A stretch of 31,681 nucleotides of DNA, taken from positions 1 to 31,681 of the forward strand of contig PJAB01000259.1 in NCBI GenBank assembly GCA_002887195.1. Direction: 5' to 3'. Position 1 is the stretch's first letter; each line of letters begins with the position of its first letter. This DNA comes from Chrysochromulina parva. Lineage: Eukaryota; Haptophyta; Prymnesiales; Chrysochromulinaceae. The notes below the pieces were generated by a model, which saw nothing but the letters and a program-made list of their open reading frames with translations, was not told the origin of the DNA and did not search any database. Position numbers and translations under genes: made by a program. Below, piece after piece: positions 1-8,702 of this stretch.

Positions 1-1
1 C

Positions 2-1051
2 TCGCAGCCCGCGCCCAGCTCCGCTGGCACGAGCGCCATGATGAGCGCTGAGGGGCTCGAGGGCCCGGTGATGACAAAGCCACTCACAGTCCTCGACTTC
101 ATGGGGTGTGGCACCGGCGGCCGCTCGCGCCAGCGTAAGGGGGGGGGGATCTTCGCCTCTGTGATCATCGAGCAGCCATCGAGCTGTGAACCGCCATCGA
201 GCTGTGACCATCACGCTGGCGCGGACGCTGCAAGTGCGCAAACGACGACGACGCCTGCGCGGCCAGTGTGGGGCGGCAGTGCGTCCAAGGCGGACGGCAG
301 TGCCACGTCACTCTCGTCCATCTTCGCGCAGCAGCGCGCCGACGATGAGCGCAAGCACCACGAACGCTCGTTACGACGCGCGCGCGCGCCCGGTGGGACT
401 GGCAGCTGGGGCGCCGGACTGAGCGCATCGTCTCCCTTGCTCGGCCCGAGACCTGCCGCGCCGCCGTCGCAGTCGCAATGGGGCATGCTGCCCGAGCCGA
501 GCTTTGTACCGCTGAAGGACATCCTGGAGCAAGAGCATTCACAGCTGGAGCAGCAGCGGCTCCACGAGGCCGAGGTGAAGGAGCAGTTCCGCATCGAGCG
601 CCTCATTGCCCAAGAACGCCAAGCGGCCGCAGCTGAGGCCGCAGCCCTCGCGGGCGGCGCCAAGGGGGCGCAGGCCAACGGCAAGGGCAACGGCAAGGGC
701 AACGGCACCACATCTCAGGAGCAGCAGCAGCAGCAGGATCGCAAGGCGCCGAGCGACCATGCAGCCACGTCAGGCCAGAAGGAGGCTGCCACTACCGAGG
801 CGTTGTCGACGGAGGCCGCCCAGCTCGCCGCCACGCCCAGGGCCGCCAAGGGCACTGCCGATGGCGGCAAGGGCGGTGGTGCCAAGGGCAGTGTCAATGG
901 CGGATCCAAGGGCGCCGGCCGGGGCGGCGGCAAGACTGGCAGCAAGGGCCGGGGCCGAGGCTGTGGATGCGAGAATGAGGATGCGATGGCAATTGCGCCG
1001 CAAACCACTGAAACCACTGGGATCGGCGACACGCTGGCTGCACTGGTGTGA
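2..1051 (+). CDS. 3' end of an unrecognised low-complexity protein (5' end lies outside the window)
   Basis: The frame is open from the first bases of the window, so this is probably the C-terminal part of a longer protein. The first ATG in frame is at 38, with a second directly after it, and could be a real start instead. The product ends at TGA 1049-1051. It holds a small PSSC repeat (170-213), a charged helical stretch with the motif PLKDILEQEHSQLEQQRL (about 511-565), a (GKGN) run, a CAG-coded Gln run (720-736), and a Gly/Lys/Ala-rich tail ending in a short Cys-containing segment. The tail looks disordered and basic. I do not recognise the family. A helix of the SLxxIxxEE kind occurs in C-terminal tails of some BTB/RCC1 proteins, but that is too weak for a call. 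The helicase-like gene downstream is on the same strand. Confidence 0.5.
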   Translation, partial: SQPAPSSAGTSAMMSAEGLEGPVMTKPLTVLDFMGCGTGGRSRQRKGGGIFASVIIEQPSSCEPPSSCDHHAGADAASAQTTTTPARPVWGGSASKADGSATSLSSIFAQQRADDERKHHERSLRRARAPGGTGSWGAGLSASSPLLGPRPAAPPSQSQWGMLPEPSFVPLKDILEQEHSQLEQQRLHEAEVKEQFRIERLIAQERQAAAAEAAALAGGAKGAQANGKGNGKGNGTTSQEQQQQQDRKAPSDHAATSGQKEAATTEALSTEAAQLAATPRAAKGTADGGKGGGAKGSVNGGSKGAGRGGGKTGSKGRGRGCGCENEDAMAIAPQTTETTGIGDTLAALV

Positions 1052-1340
1052 TTGTGACTTTGCATCGCCCCCGTACGGCATAACAATCTATCACGTGATA
1101 AAGTCGAGCCGTACCACAGAACCGAGAGGAAGACCGGCAGGCGACGGTTGCGACGGTTGCGACGGCTCCGACGAGAAGGGGTACCCGCAGAGCTCGGAGC
1201 GGCGTCTCTCATTCACTTTCCGGCGGCGTTCGAACCCGGCGGGTCCCGGCGGGGTCCCGGGCGGGACCCGACGGGTCTCGGCCTTCGAAAATTTGGCCGG
1301 TCGCCGTTCTATTTTTTTCCGTTTTTATCCGTTTTGCCGA
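1052..1340 (+). promoter_or_regulatory. Gap upstream of the SecA-like gene: promoter or intron
   Basis: There is no ATG on the plus strand between 1052 and 1347. The stretch contains a GC-rich inverted repeat (arms 1252-1259 and 1262-1269) and ends in a T-rich tract (1309-1337) followed by CCGAG. That end reads either as a polypyrimidine tract with a 3' splice site at 1340-1341 or as a T-rich core promoter. The splice reading is favoured because the SecA-like frame has no usable start codon downstream of it. Confidence 0.35.
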
Positions 1341-3881
1341 GGACTCAATGGCCGCCAGCCGCACGCCGTGCAGGTGCTGTGCATCTTGCGCCTCCTCGGA
1401 GCTGTCGGTAAAGGTGGGGTTCATCTCGAAAACCACCTCGCAGAGGTGCCCACCGGAGAGGGCAAATCACTCGTTCTCGCCGTGACTGCTGCGACCCTTG
1501 CCCTCTACGATTACCACGTCGATTGCGTCTGCTACAGCAACAACCTGTCCAGCCGCGACCATGATGCCTTCAAGGACCTGTTTGGCGCACTCGGTCTCTA
1601 TGATGAGAGCTCACCGCGCATCCGGTATGGCACCTTCGAGCAGCTAAGCGAGCGCCTCATGACAGAGAAGCACGGCCTGATTCGCGAGCAGATGCTCGCC
1701 TCGCTGCAGGGCAAGAAGCTCGCAGCCGACAAGCTCGCGAAGCCTGCTATTCGTCGCGTCTTGCTCATCGACGAGGTCGATGTGTTCCTCGACCCAAGTT
1801 TCTTCAGCGGCATCTATCGGCCGGGCTTGATGATGCATGACGAGCGCGCGGCGGCTCTAATGCGTGCAATTTGGGCGAACCCGTCGCAGAACCCATCAGA
1901 GCTGGCTGAGTACAAGGCACTCTTCACGCAGCAAGCCATCGTCGCGAAGGGATACGAGTGGTTCGTAGAGTCAGCAGCCCGCGAGATGCAGCGCACCGCT
2001 GCCGATTTCAAGAAGAAGCCTCAGATTCGCGGCCGCGATTACGAACTCACCAACGGGTGGGTGTGGTACAAGTCGCAGGACAGCCTGGTGCGCAGCGACC
2101 AGCTGAACTACTCGTACATGACGAATTGCGTCTACCTATATGAGCACGAGCGTGGCAGCGTCGAGGAGGCCCAGCTGCTCGAGCACGGGCTGCCGCTGCA
2201 TGCCATCTGCGGCGAGTTTTCATATGCTCTGCTGCCGTCCACCAAGCCGTACAGCACCGCCGTGCCCGCCTTTTACAACTTCATCCTTGGCGTGACTGGC
2301 ACACTCCGCGAGGGAAGGCTGCCGCCAGAGGCCCGCGACCTGCTGCGCGACCAGATCTTGATCAAGCACATGACCTACTGCCCATCCATGTACGGGGCGC
2401 TGCAGAGGAACTTTGACAGCAAAAGCAAGGACGACGTCCAGGTGGCGTCAAACTCCGGCGAGCACTTCATTGCGATCAACAACGAGATCGTCAAGCGGCT
2501 GAAGCCGACCGACCACAAGTATACGGGCAAGCGTGCCGTGCTCGTCTTTTTCGAGAGCATCGAGGAGCTCGATCGCTTCTACAACTCGAGCTACTTCGCA
2601 CGGCTGAAAGATGGCGCCAATTTACTCACCGAGGTCACGGCGAAGGAGCCGGAGGAGCGTGACTCGCTCGTCTCGAAGGCCACGCGGCAGGGACAGATCA
2701 CGCTAGCGACGCGGGTCTTTGGGCGCGGCGTCGATTTCATTGTGGACGACGAGCACATGGTGACCTGTGGTGGTTTGCACGTGCTGCTCACCTTTTTCCC
2801 CCGCGACGTACAGGAGGAGGTTCAGATCATGGGTCGGAGCGGGCGTCAGGGTGAGAAGGGCTCGTTCTCGATGGTGATGAACAGCCTTCACCTCCAGGAC
2901 TTTGGAGGAGACATGGCGCCGGCCGACACGATCAAGACGTGGGTGACAAACGCTGAGCTGTATCAGGAGATGTCGAAGATTCGGTCGGCCCGCGCAGCGG
3001 ATGACACGAAGGAGCGACTTGATCATGCTGAATCCGCAAAGGAGAAGCATAATGTCGTCGCGACAGCTCTGCACTCGTACCAGCGACGCCATGACTCCAA
3101 ACAGCTCTGCGAGCTGCTCAAGAGCTACAACCGCATCGCGAGTTCGACGACGAGCCGCACGCTCATTTTGATCGACGTGACCTGTTCGATGGACTCGTTG
3201 ATCGAGAAAACCAAGGCTTGCATCGGCGAGTTCTTCGATCGCTGCCAGAAGGTCTTGGATGAGGAGGGTATCGTCTCAGGCTTCGAGCTACAGCTTGCTG
3301 GGTTCTCGAACTACAACGTTCGCATGGAGGAAATCCTCGAGGCATCTACGTGGGAGCTGAAGCCGCACAATTTATCGTTGTTCCTGAATTCGCTCCACGT
3401 TCGCGGCGGTTGGGGTGAGGAGGCGATCGAAGTCGGCTTGATGCATGCTCTGTCAGAGCACCAAAAGCGTCCCATCGACCAGATTATCATCATTGGTGAC
3501 GCTCCTGCCAATTCACTCTCTGATATTGATCTTAAGCGTGGTGGCGACGGGAAATCCTACGGCCGTGACTACTGGGACGCGCAGAGGCCTCCCTGGGCTC
3601 CATCTGGGATCCCCAAGAGAGATGCGGCTGGGATGCTGCAAGAGATCCAAGCTGTGAAACCAGTGCCTCTTCACTGCTACTGGATGGCCGGCAGAGCCAA
3701 AGATAGCTTCAATGCGATCGCAGCGTTGACTGGCGGTGGTACTTCGCAGAAGCTTGACGTCAACTCAAAAGAGGGCGCACAGCTGCTGACCGATGCTGTT
3801 TGCAAGCAGATCCTAACGTCGCTCGGAGGGGCGGCGCTCGCGGACGCCTACGAGCGGATGAAACCGTCTTTTAGCCGCTAG
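1341..3881 (+). CDS. SecA-type DEAD motor ATPase fused to a C-terminal vWA domain
   Basis: The N-terminal half is a SecA-like DEAD motor: a Q-motif-like RQPHAVQVL (about 1353), Walker A PTGEGKS (1449-1469), Walker B DEVD (1770-1781), GVTGTL (2289-2306), an ATRVFGRGVDF motif V (about 2706-2738) and an arginine-finger motif QIMGRSGRQGEKG (about 2823-2861). The space between the two ATPase lobes is short, and I see no preprotein-crosslinking or wing domains, so it is not an ordinary plastid SecA. The last third is a von Willebrand A domain with MIDAS DVTCS (3174-3188), GGWGEEA (about 3402) and IIIIGDAPA (about 3483), resembling vWA domains of the VwkA alpha-kinase type. It ends at TAG 3879-3881. 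The start is unresolved: the frame runs open back to 606 but has no in-frame ATG between 1051 and well inside the motor, and ATG 1348 is out of frame. An upstream exon is therefore expected. The role is unknown. Confidence 0.85.
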   Translation, partial: GLNGRQPHAVQVLCILRLLGAVGKGGVHLENHLAEVPTGEGKSLVLAVTAATLALYDYHVDCVCYSNNLSSRDHDAFKDLFGALGLYDESSPRIRYGTFEQLSERLMTEKHGLIREQMLASLQGKKLAADKLAKPAIRRVLLIDEVDVFLDPSFFSGIYRPGLMMHDERAAALMRAIWANPSQNPSELAEYKALFTQQAIVAKGYEWFVESAAREMQRTAADFKKKPQIRGRDYELTNGWVWYKSQDSLVRSDQLNYSYMTNCVYLYEHERGSVEEAQLLEHGLPLHAICGEFSYALLPSTKPYSTAVPAFYNFILGVTGTLREGRLPPEARDLLRDQILIKHMTYCPSMYGALQRNFDSKSKDDVQVASNSGEHFIAINNEIVKRLKPTDHKYTGKRAVLVFFESIEELDRFYNSSYFARLKDGANLLTEVTAKEPEERDSLVSKATRQGQITLATRVFGRGVDFIVDDEHMVTCGGLHVLLTFFPRDVQEEVQIMGRSGRQGEKGSFSMVMNSLHLQDFGGDMAPADTIKTWVTNAELYQEMSKIRSARAADDTKERLDHAESAKEKHNVVATALHSYQRRHDSKQLCELLKSYNRIASSTTSRTLILIDVTCSMDSLIEKTKACIGEFFDRCQKVLDEEGIVSGFELQLAGFSNYNVRMEEILEASTWELKPHNLSLFLNSLHVRGGWGEEAIEVGLMHALSEHQKRPIDQIIIIGDAPANSLSDIDLKRGGDGKSYGRDYWDAQRPPWAPSGIPKRDAAGMLQEIQAVKPVPLHCYWMAGRAKDSFNAIAALTGGGTSQKLDVNSKEGAQLLTDAVCKQILTSLGGAALADAYERMKPSFSR

Positions 3882-4719
3882 TCGGGTTGTAGCACATGCA
3901 TGAATCGACACAAAACTCGTTGGAGCCGAAGGGGCTGGGAGTGGAGCCGAGCGAGGATGAGCGGAGAGAGCGAAGAGGTGTGCGTCGCCGTGCCGCTTGG
4001 CTGTTCCATGTGCAGTGGTGTGGGCTGGGGAAGTCATATCTTATGGAGGCGCAAGGGCAAGGAAGCACGGCAGAACCTGCTGAGGTGCCGAAGGAAGCTG
4101 CTGGAGTGCCGACTCGAGAGGGACCACGGAGATGCAGACACGCAACAGGAGGAGCACCGTGGCGCTGAACACCGTCTGTCCTGCATCTAAGGTACATGCA
4201 TGGGGCGGGGTGGGGTTATGAAACGGCGATGAGCAGCGCCGGGGTTAGGGACACACAACGTTCGAGCACAACGTGCGTACTCCGGAGCCCGTAGCCGGTG
4301 TGGGGGTGAGCAGTGCTGGTCGGTGGCTGGGTGGGGTGCGGTGAAGAGGCGAGCGGGGTCCTCGCACCGCACTCCACAGCGGGGGCAGAGCCAGCAGCCA
4401 CGCACCAGCGTGTTTCTACGCACAGCATGTGGACCGCCTGTGTGGGACTGAGATGTGAGTATGATGAAAACTGTCGGACAACACGAGGCAGCGCGGCACG
4501 TATAAGCGAAGATTACGAACGAAAGTACAAAGTTAAAACCCGAGCGAACCCCGCCGCATTCTCGCACCAGCCGTATAAACTATAATCTCTCAGATGGTAA
4601 GCAATCCGGAAAGGCATCGCTCGCATCTGAGGGGAAAACGGAAATAACAAATATCGCCCGAACCGCGCACGCAGAAGCCCAAAGCGGCTCGTCTTCACTA
4701 ATCGAATCGTGTGTAGTCA
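3882..4719. other. Convergent intergenic region (3' flanks of two genes)
   Basis: The SecA-like gene (plus) and the kinase-PARP gene (minus) both end into this stretch. Short open frames exist on both strands, but none has recognisable motifs or convincing composition. The second half (4500-4700) is more A/T-rich, as expected of 3' flanks. I see no RNA gene or mobile element here. Confidence 0.5.
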
Positions 4720-7218
4720 CTATGCTAGCTTCAGCAACCAGAGAACAACCACGTGGGACTCGTCGTAGATGCAGAATTCGTCGTACAGCGTGTTCCTATG
4801 AGCAGTGGAAGGCCCAGCATGCTGTGCACCACTCAGATTGAAGCGGCAGATGAACATAAAGTTGCCATTGGTGCCGCCCTTGCAGTATCCCTTTGACTTG
4901 TTTGGATCAGGTGCACCGTACAGTCCCTTGCCAAGCATGCCCGGGGCCGCATACCGGAGCAGAAGCCCCTCGTGCTCGATATTGGCGGCCGCTTCTTGCG
5001 AGCACCCGTGGAAGAGCAGCGTGTCGCACCCGCCATATCCCTTCGCATGCTGGTATGCCTGCAGCGGGTCGATGTTGAACGTTGAGCTCTTCTTGAACGC
5101 ACGCAGCGCAGTCTCTTTCTGCACCATCACCGCGCTCGCCACGCGAAGATGCCCGTTTGAGCGCCGCTGCCGAGCATCAAAGAAAGCTCTGATTGCTTGC
5201 TCCGACACGCAGTTCTCAGCGAGCTCTAGCCAAAGCACCACGCCTGGCGCGCTTTGCTTCCGCCTCGCCTCTTCGTCCCGCAGCTGCTTGAGTCGCGCGT
5301 CCTGAGTTGCCAGGTTCTGTGAAAGCTGCAAGAGTTCACCTTCCGCCCTGCGCTTCTGGTCTTGAAGCTGACTAGCACTCTCAGCCGCCTCTCGAATACC
5401 ACGCTCCGCCTCCGCAGTGCGCTGCAGCAGTGCCGCCTTGGCCGCGCCGAGCCGCTGATGTTCCTGCGCCACTGCTGCCTCCGCATGCTTGACAACGGCC
5501 TCCTGCTCGTCAAGCAGTCTCTGGCGTTCCGCTGCTTCCCAACGATGCTGACGCTGGAGCCGCTCCTGTTCCGCCAGAGCCTGGCGCTCGGCGCCCGTGT
5601 CCAGAAACGGATGCCGCAATGCCTCCGCCGCGCTCATCCGCCGCTGCAGAGCATCAGCCAGGTTGGTGGCCGGCGGTCGGTCGAGGTCAAGAAGGCCGTC
5701 TAGAAAGGAGGGCAGATGATCGCCACCCTTCGAAGAGGCAGAAGCAGTTGACCAGCGCTGAAGTTGCTCGGTTGGAGGCGGGCTGAAAGTAAAGTCTCCT
5801 TCGTCGCAGCACATCAGGAGCGAGCAGACTCCGAAGGCGTACATGTCAGTTGCGGCCGTAGGCTGTGCGCATGCTTCGCTCGAGCGCATCTCGGGTGCAA
5901 TGTACTTGGCTGTGACGACGCCGAAGGTCGAGCTGGCCACACTAGCGACCCAAAGGCTGGTAGCGCAAGGAGCTTGCTCGCGCACACCCTCAAAATCAGC
6001 CAAGTGAGCCGTCTCCTGAGATGAGATGAGCACATTCTCGAGCTTGAGATCTCCGTGCGCATAGCCGTGCGTGTGAAGATGATCGAGTGCCTGTGCGAGC
6101 TGCATGAGCACGCGCCGCCGCTTCCAGAGCTCGGGCGCTAAGCGCGCACGCCACGAAGCGGCATCACCGTTCGCGTAAAATGGCAGCTGAACGTACGCGA
6201 CAGGCATCGGTGTCGGTGGGTTCTTGGGTTGAAAGACTGCCTCGACTTGTACGATGTGAGGATGCTGTAGCTTACGCAGAGCCTCCACCTCGGCGACCAG
6301 ACGCTTCCACTCCCTACCAGCGGCATCCAGCTCATACTCCTTGAGCACGCACGCAGTCGAACGGCCATGCGAATCGGTTCCGAACTCGGCACTAAAGATG
6401 CGATGGCGCGAGCTCCGATGATCAGCAATCACTTGCAGTTCTGAATACTGATCGAGCTCACGCTCTACAAGAAGACTTTGGATAGCCGCTCCGTCGATGG
6501 CACCGAGGCGAAGCAGCTGTTCCTGTGCGAGGAGCTCAGGAAAGTGCGTGGCCATACGCCAGATGCGCATGCGTTCGTGACGCAGCTTGGCTTCCGCCTG
6601 CTGCAGCTCGCGCCTGGCCTGGGCGGTAGCTTCCGCTGCTCCGGGAGGTGGCCGTCGCTTTTTCTCAGCGTGGCTGGCTTCGTGTAGATCGTCCGCAGCC
6701 TTTTCCCACTCGGCATGGAGCGTATGGAGCAGCGCTGTGTTCGGGAGCTGGCCGCTGAGGTATGCTTGAAGGTCGGCAAGCTCATCACGCAAGCTCGGAA
6801 GCCGCTGCAAGTAACCCCCGACGGACGGAAGCAGCGAGCCCTGCAGGGCCTCAAGTCGTTGCTGCTGCACGGGCGTTTGGGCAGTTGCCGGGTCGAGTAG
6901 ATGTGCGGTCTCATCCTGCAGGAGCTGGTAGCGCTCCCCGTGGTCTTCACCGACACGAACGGCTCGTGATAGCTGCTCGACGTGAGCTTGTCTGGCTGAG
7001 TCACGACTCCTGACAAGCTCGAGTGTCGGAGAGGTGCCGTTGACGGCGGCACCCCGGATGAGCTCCTGGAGTTGCCGCAGCTGACTGCGGCTAGCTTCAA
7101 CTTCCTCAAGGATGCGCCTCAGAGCATCGGCGATCGTGATGTCTTGCACAGCCATGCCAGCAACTTCAAAGAGCTCAACGGCGAGGATGCGCTCATAATA
7201 GGTGCTGCCATCGTACAA
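4720..7218 (-). CDS. Protein kinase-like / coiled-coil / PARP catalytic domain fusion protein
   Basis: A single 832-residue frame. Residues 1-250 are helical and coiled-coil-like. A protein kinase fold follows at about 270-542, with Lys293 in VLK, HGDLKLEN at 388-395, DFE at 408-410 in place of DFG, and APE at 441-443. The HRD arginine is Gly and the DFG glycine is Glu, and no clean Gly-rich loop is visible, so kinase activity may be weak or lost. Residues 545-655 form a second Gln/Glu/Arg-rich coiled coil. Residues 700-831 are a PARP catalytic domain with His737 (LLFHG), Tyr767 (GKGLYG) and Glu814 (LYDEFCIYDESH). This is the H-Y-E triad of poly-ADP-ribosylating enzymes, so NAD+-dependent ADP-ribosyl transfer is likely. 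ATG 7218 is taken as the start; ATG at residue 22 is an alternative. It is divergent from the pseudouridine synthase gene. Its targets are unknown. Confidence 0.85.
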   Translation of the reverse strand: MYDGSTYYERILAVELFEVAGMAVQDITIADALRRILEEVEASRSQLRQLQELIRGAAVNGTSPTLELVRSRDSARQAHVEQLSRAVRVGEDHGERYQLLQDETAHLLDPATAQTPVQQQRLEALQGSLLPSVGGYLQRLPSLRDELADLQAYLSGQLPNTALLHTLHAEWEKAADDLHEASHAEKKRRPPPGAAEATAQARRELQQAEAKLRHERMRIWRMATHFPELLAQEQLLRLGAIDGAAIQSLLVERELDQYSELQVIADHRSSRHRIFSAEFGTDSHGRSTACVLKEYELDAAGREWKRLVAEVEALRKLQHPHIVQVEAVFQPKNPPTPMPVAYVQLPFYANGDAASWRARLAPELWKRRRVLMQLAQALDHLHTHGYAHGDLKLENVLISSQETAHLADFEGVREQAPCATSLWVASVASSTFGVVTAKYIAPEMRSSEACAQPTAATDMYAFGVCSLLMCCDEGDFTFSPPPTEQLQRWSTASASSKGGDHLPSFLDGLLDLDRPPATNLADALQRRMSAAEALRHPFLDTGAERQALAEQERLQRQHRWEAAERQRLLDEQEAVVKHAEAAVAQEHQRLGAAKAALLQRTAEAERGIREAAESASQLQDQKRRAEGELLQLSQNLATQDARLKQLRDEEARRKQSAPGVVLWLELAENCVSEQAIRAFFDARQRRSNGHLRVASAVMVQKETALRAFKKSSTFNIDPLQAYQHAKGYGGCDTLLFHGCSQEAAANIEHEGLLLRYAAPGMLGKGLYGAPDPNKSKGYCKGGTNGNFMFICRFNLSGAQHAGPSTAHRNTLYDEFCIYDESHVVVLWLLKLA

Positions 7219-7725
7219 GAGAGCGCTTAAGGCCGCTTCACTATTGGCGAATTGGAGAAGCCCAGTCGACCTATGGACAGAAGCGTTGAGTCAGGACACG
7301 ATCTATGGATGCAGTAGGGATGTGAGCTCGCATACCCATCTATCCTCACGTCCAATACATCGCCATGGCATTGGAAAATCCTGCGCGAGGTGAGCATTCT
7401 GTTCAAAATGCGAGAGCTCATGTCTGCTGGAGGTGGCACGCACCTTTTCAAGTGGCTGGAGTTCAGGCCATCCACATTTCGGACGCGCACGACTGTCGTC
7501 ATCGACCACGATCGAGTCCGACGGAATGCGATGCTCGGGGCGGGGCGTATTGTGTTTTCCCTAGCGAGCGAGCTCCATGATCGCGCTTCGCGTGAGCGTG
7601 AAGAGCCGCCGTGAATTCAAAGAAGGGCCTTTTCTCCCCTTTTTATTTTTTGCCGAAATTTCCTGGCGGGTGTGCGGACAAGTCCTATTCACAAAGATTC
7701 CTCTCGCGACCCGAGAAATCTTCGA
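7219..7725. promoter_or_regulatory. Divergent promoter region between kinase-PARP and pseudouridine synthase genes
   Basis: About 500 bp separate the two divergent start codons. A pyrimidine-rich stretch at 7628-7653, followed by GCCGAAATTTCC, lies about 75 bp before ATG 7726 and could be the core promoter of the plus-strand gene. An open plus frame at 7405-7614 has no recognised motif. No TATA box is convincing. Confidence 0.35.
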
Positions 7726-8523
7726 ATGCTGCGAGGCGAGGACAAGGCGCTGGCCGCCGCCGCACTGGTCGGCGTCGTGCTCTTGCTATGGCGGTACTCA
7801 CGCCGCGCAGGATCGCAGCAACAACCCGTGCGACAGCTCGCTGGCAATGTAATTGCATTGTACAAACCGTATAATACGCTGTGCTCTTTCGTCGATGAGG
7901 CGCGCGCAGGATCGCAGCAACAACCCGTGCGACAGCTCGCTGGCAATGTAATTGCATTGTACAAACCGTATAATACGCTGTGCTCTTTCGTCGATGAGGC
8001 GCACGGCGCGCGCGGCCGCACAACGCTCCTCACACTGAATCTCCCTGCGGGCCTCGTTAACGTTGGGCGTCTCGACCGCGACAGCGAAGGACTACTCTTG
8101 CTCACCGACGATGGCGTTCTGTGCAACCGCGTGCTGCAAGGCGGTGTTTCTAAACGGTACCACGTCCTTGTTGCAGGCACTCCGAGTGACGCTGCACTTG
8201 CTGCCATGGGAGCGGGCGGATTATGCATCCGTGGCCGGGCAACGCGCCCGTGCCGCATCCGCCGACTCGAGTATACGTCGACCGAAGCAGGGCTGCCCGG
8301 GATTAGCCACGTCGCATCCTGCAATCCGAGCAATTCGACGTGGCTGGAGTTCACGCTCGAGGAAGGCATGAATCGGCAAATCCGAAGGACGACGTTGCAT
8401 TCAGGGCATCGGACATTGCGCCTCGTGAGGATGGGCGTGGGCACGTTGCAAGCGGAGCGGCTCGCGCTGCAGCCCGGTGAGTGGATGTACGTTGAGCCGC
8501 ACGATATTCTGCCCGACACATAG
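7726..8523 (+). CDS. RNA pseudouridine synthase of the RsuA/RluB/RluE type with a tandemly duplicated N-terminal segment
   Basis: Family members isomerise a specific uridine to pseudouridine in rRNA. Seen here: the N-terminal strand NVIALYKPYNTLCSF, the catalytic block GRLDRDSEGLLLLTDDG, in which the Asp of RLD is the nucleophile, the KRYHVLV strand, and the C-terminal block EGMNRQIRR followed by LRLVRMGVG. No S4 domain is present, as in RluE. Frame-open sequence starts at GTG 7672, but the first ATG is at 7726 and gives MLRGEDK followed by a hydrophobic stretch (AAAALVGVVLLLW) and basic residues. That could be a signal anchor or an organelle-targeting leader, so the target is probably mitochondrial or plastid rRNA (inference). 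A 33-residue block just before the catalytic domain is present twice in tandem and in frame. The stop is TAG 8521-8523. Confidence 0.88.
   Translation: MLRGEDKALAAAALVGVVLLLWRYSRRAGSQQQPVRQLAGNVIALYKPYNTLCSFVDEARAGSQQQPVRQLAGNVIALYKPYNTLCSFVDEAHGARGRTTLLTLNLPAGLVNVGRLDRDSEGLLLLTDDGVLCNRVLQGGVSKRYHVLVAGTPSDAALAAMGAGGLCIRGRATRPCRIRRLEYTSTEAGLPGISHVASCNPSNSTWLEFTLEEGMNRQIRRTTLHSGHRTLRLVRMGVGTLQAERLALQPGEWMYVEPHDILPDT
7804..8002 (+). repeat. Exact 99-bp in-frame tandem duplication inside the pseudouridine synthase gene
   Basis: Positions 7804-7903 match 7903-8002 with a period of 99 bp, and I see no mismatch. Each copy encodes a Gln-rich linker plus the first strand of the catalytic fold (IALYKPYNTLCSFVDEA). 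Only one copy is needed for the fold. Perfect identity suggests a very recent duplication or an assembly error. Confidence 0.95.
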
Positions 8524-8702
8524 CAGGATACATTGGCGAAGTGGCGTACACAGTATCCGAAAGACGAGTGTAGCGGGGGCGTATGAGATGGACATACATA
8601 AACAACAGTCAACCCTGCGGAAGACTTGACTTGACTTCCCCGCGGGTTTGGACACTGTTTGGACCTGTGTTTTGACTTGTCTTGGCTTGTGAAAATCGAT
8701 CG
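8524..8702 (+). promoter_or_regulatory. Upstream region of the TFIIS-N gene with TTGAC repeats
   Basis: This 179-bp gap between two same-strand genes contains GACTTGACTTGACTT at 8623-8637 and related TTGACTTGTCTTGGCTTG at 8672-8689, just before ATG 8703. A similar TTGAC cluster lies upstream of the WD40 gene (17847-17872). The function is unknown. Confidence 0.4.

Noticed and set aside
606..1340. N-terminal extension of the SecA-like frame
   Set aside because: The frame is open from TTG 606 but overlaps another coding frame to 1051 and reads as Arg/Pro-rich low-complexity sequence typical of shadow frames. Conservation begins only near 1345.
1341..3881. Bacterial contamination or plastid SecA gene
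   Set aside because: The window is continuous with intron-bearing eukaryotic genes of the same base composition. The vWA fusion and missing translocation inserts argue against ordinary SecA.
3896..4190. Two overlapping 90-96-codon plus frames after the SecA-like gene
   Set aside because: They start a few bases after the stop, overlap each other, and are Arg/Glu/Gly-rich without motifs; more likely 3' flank.
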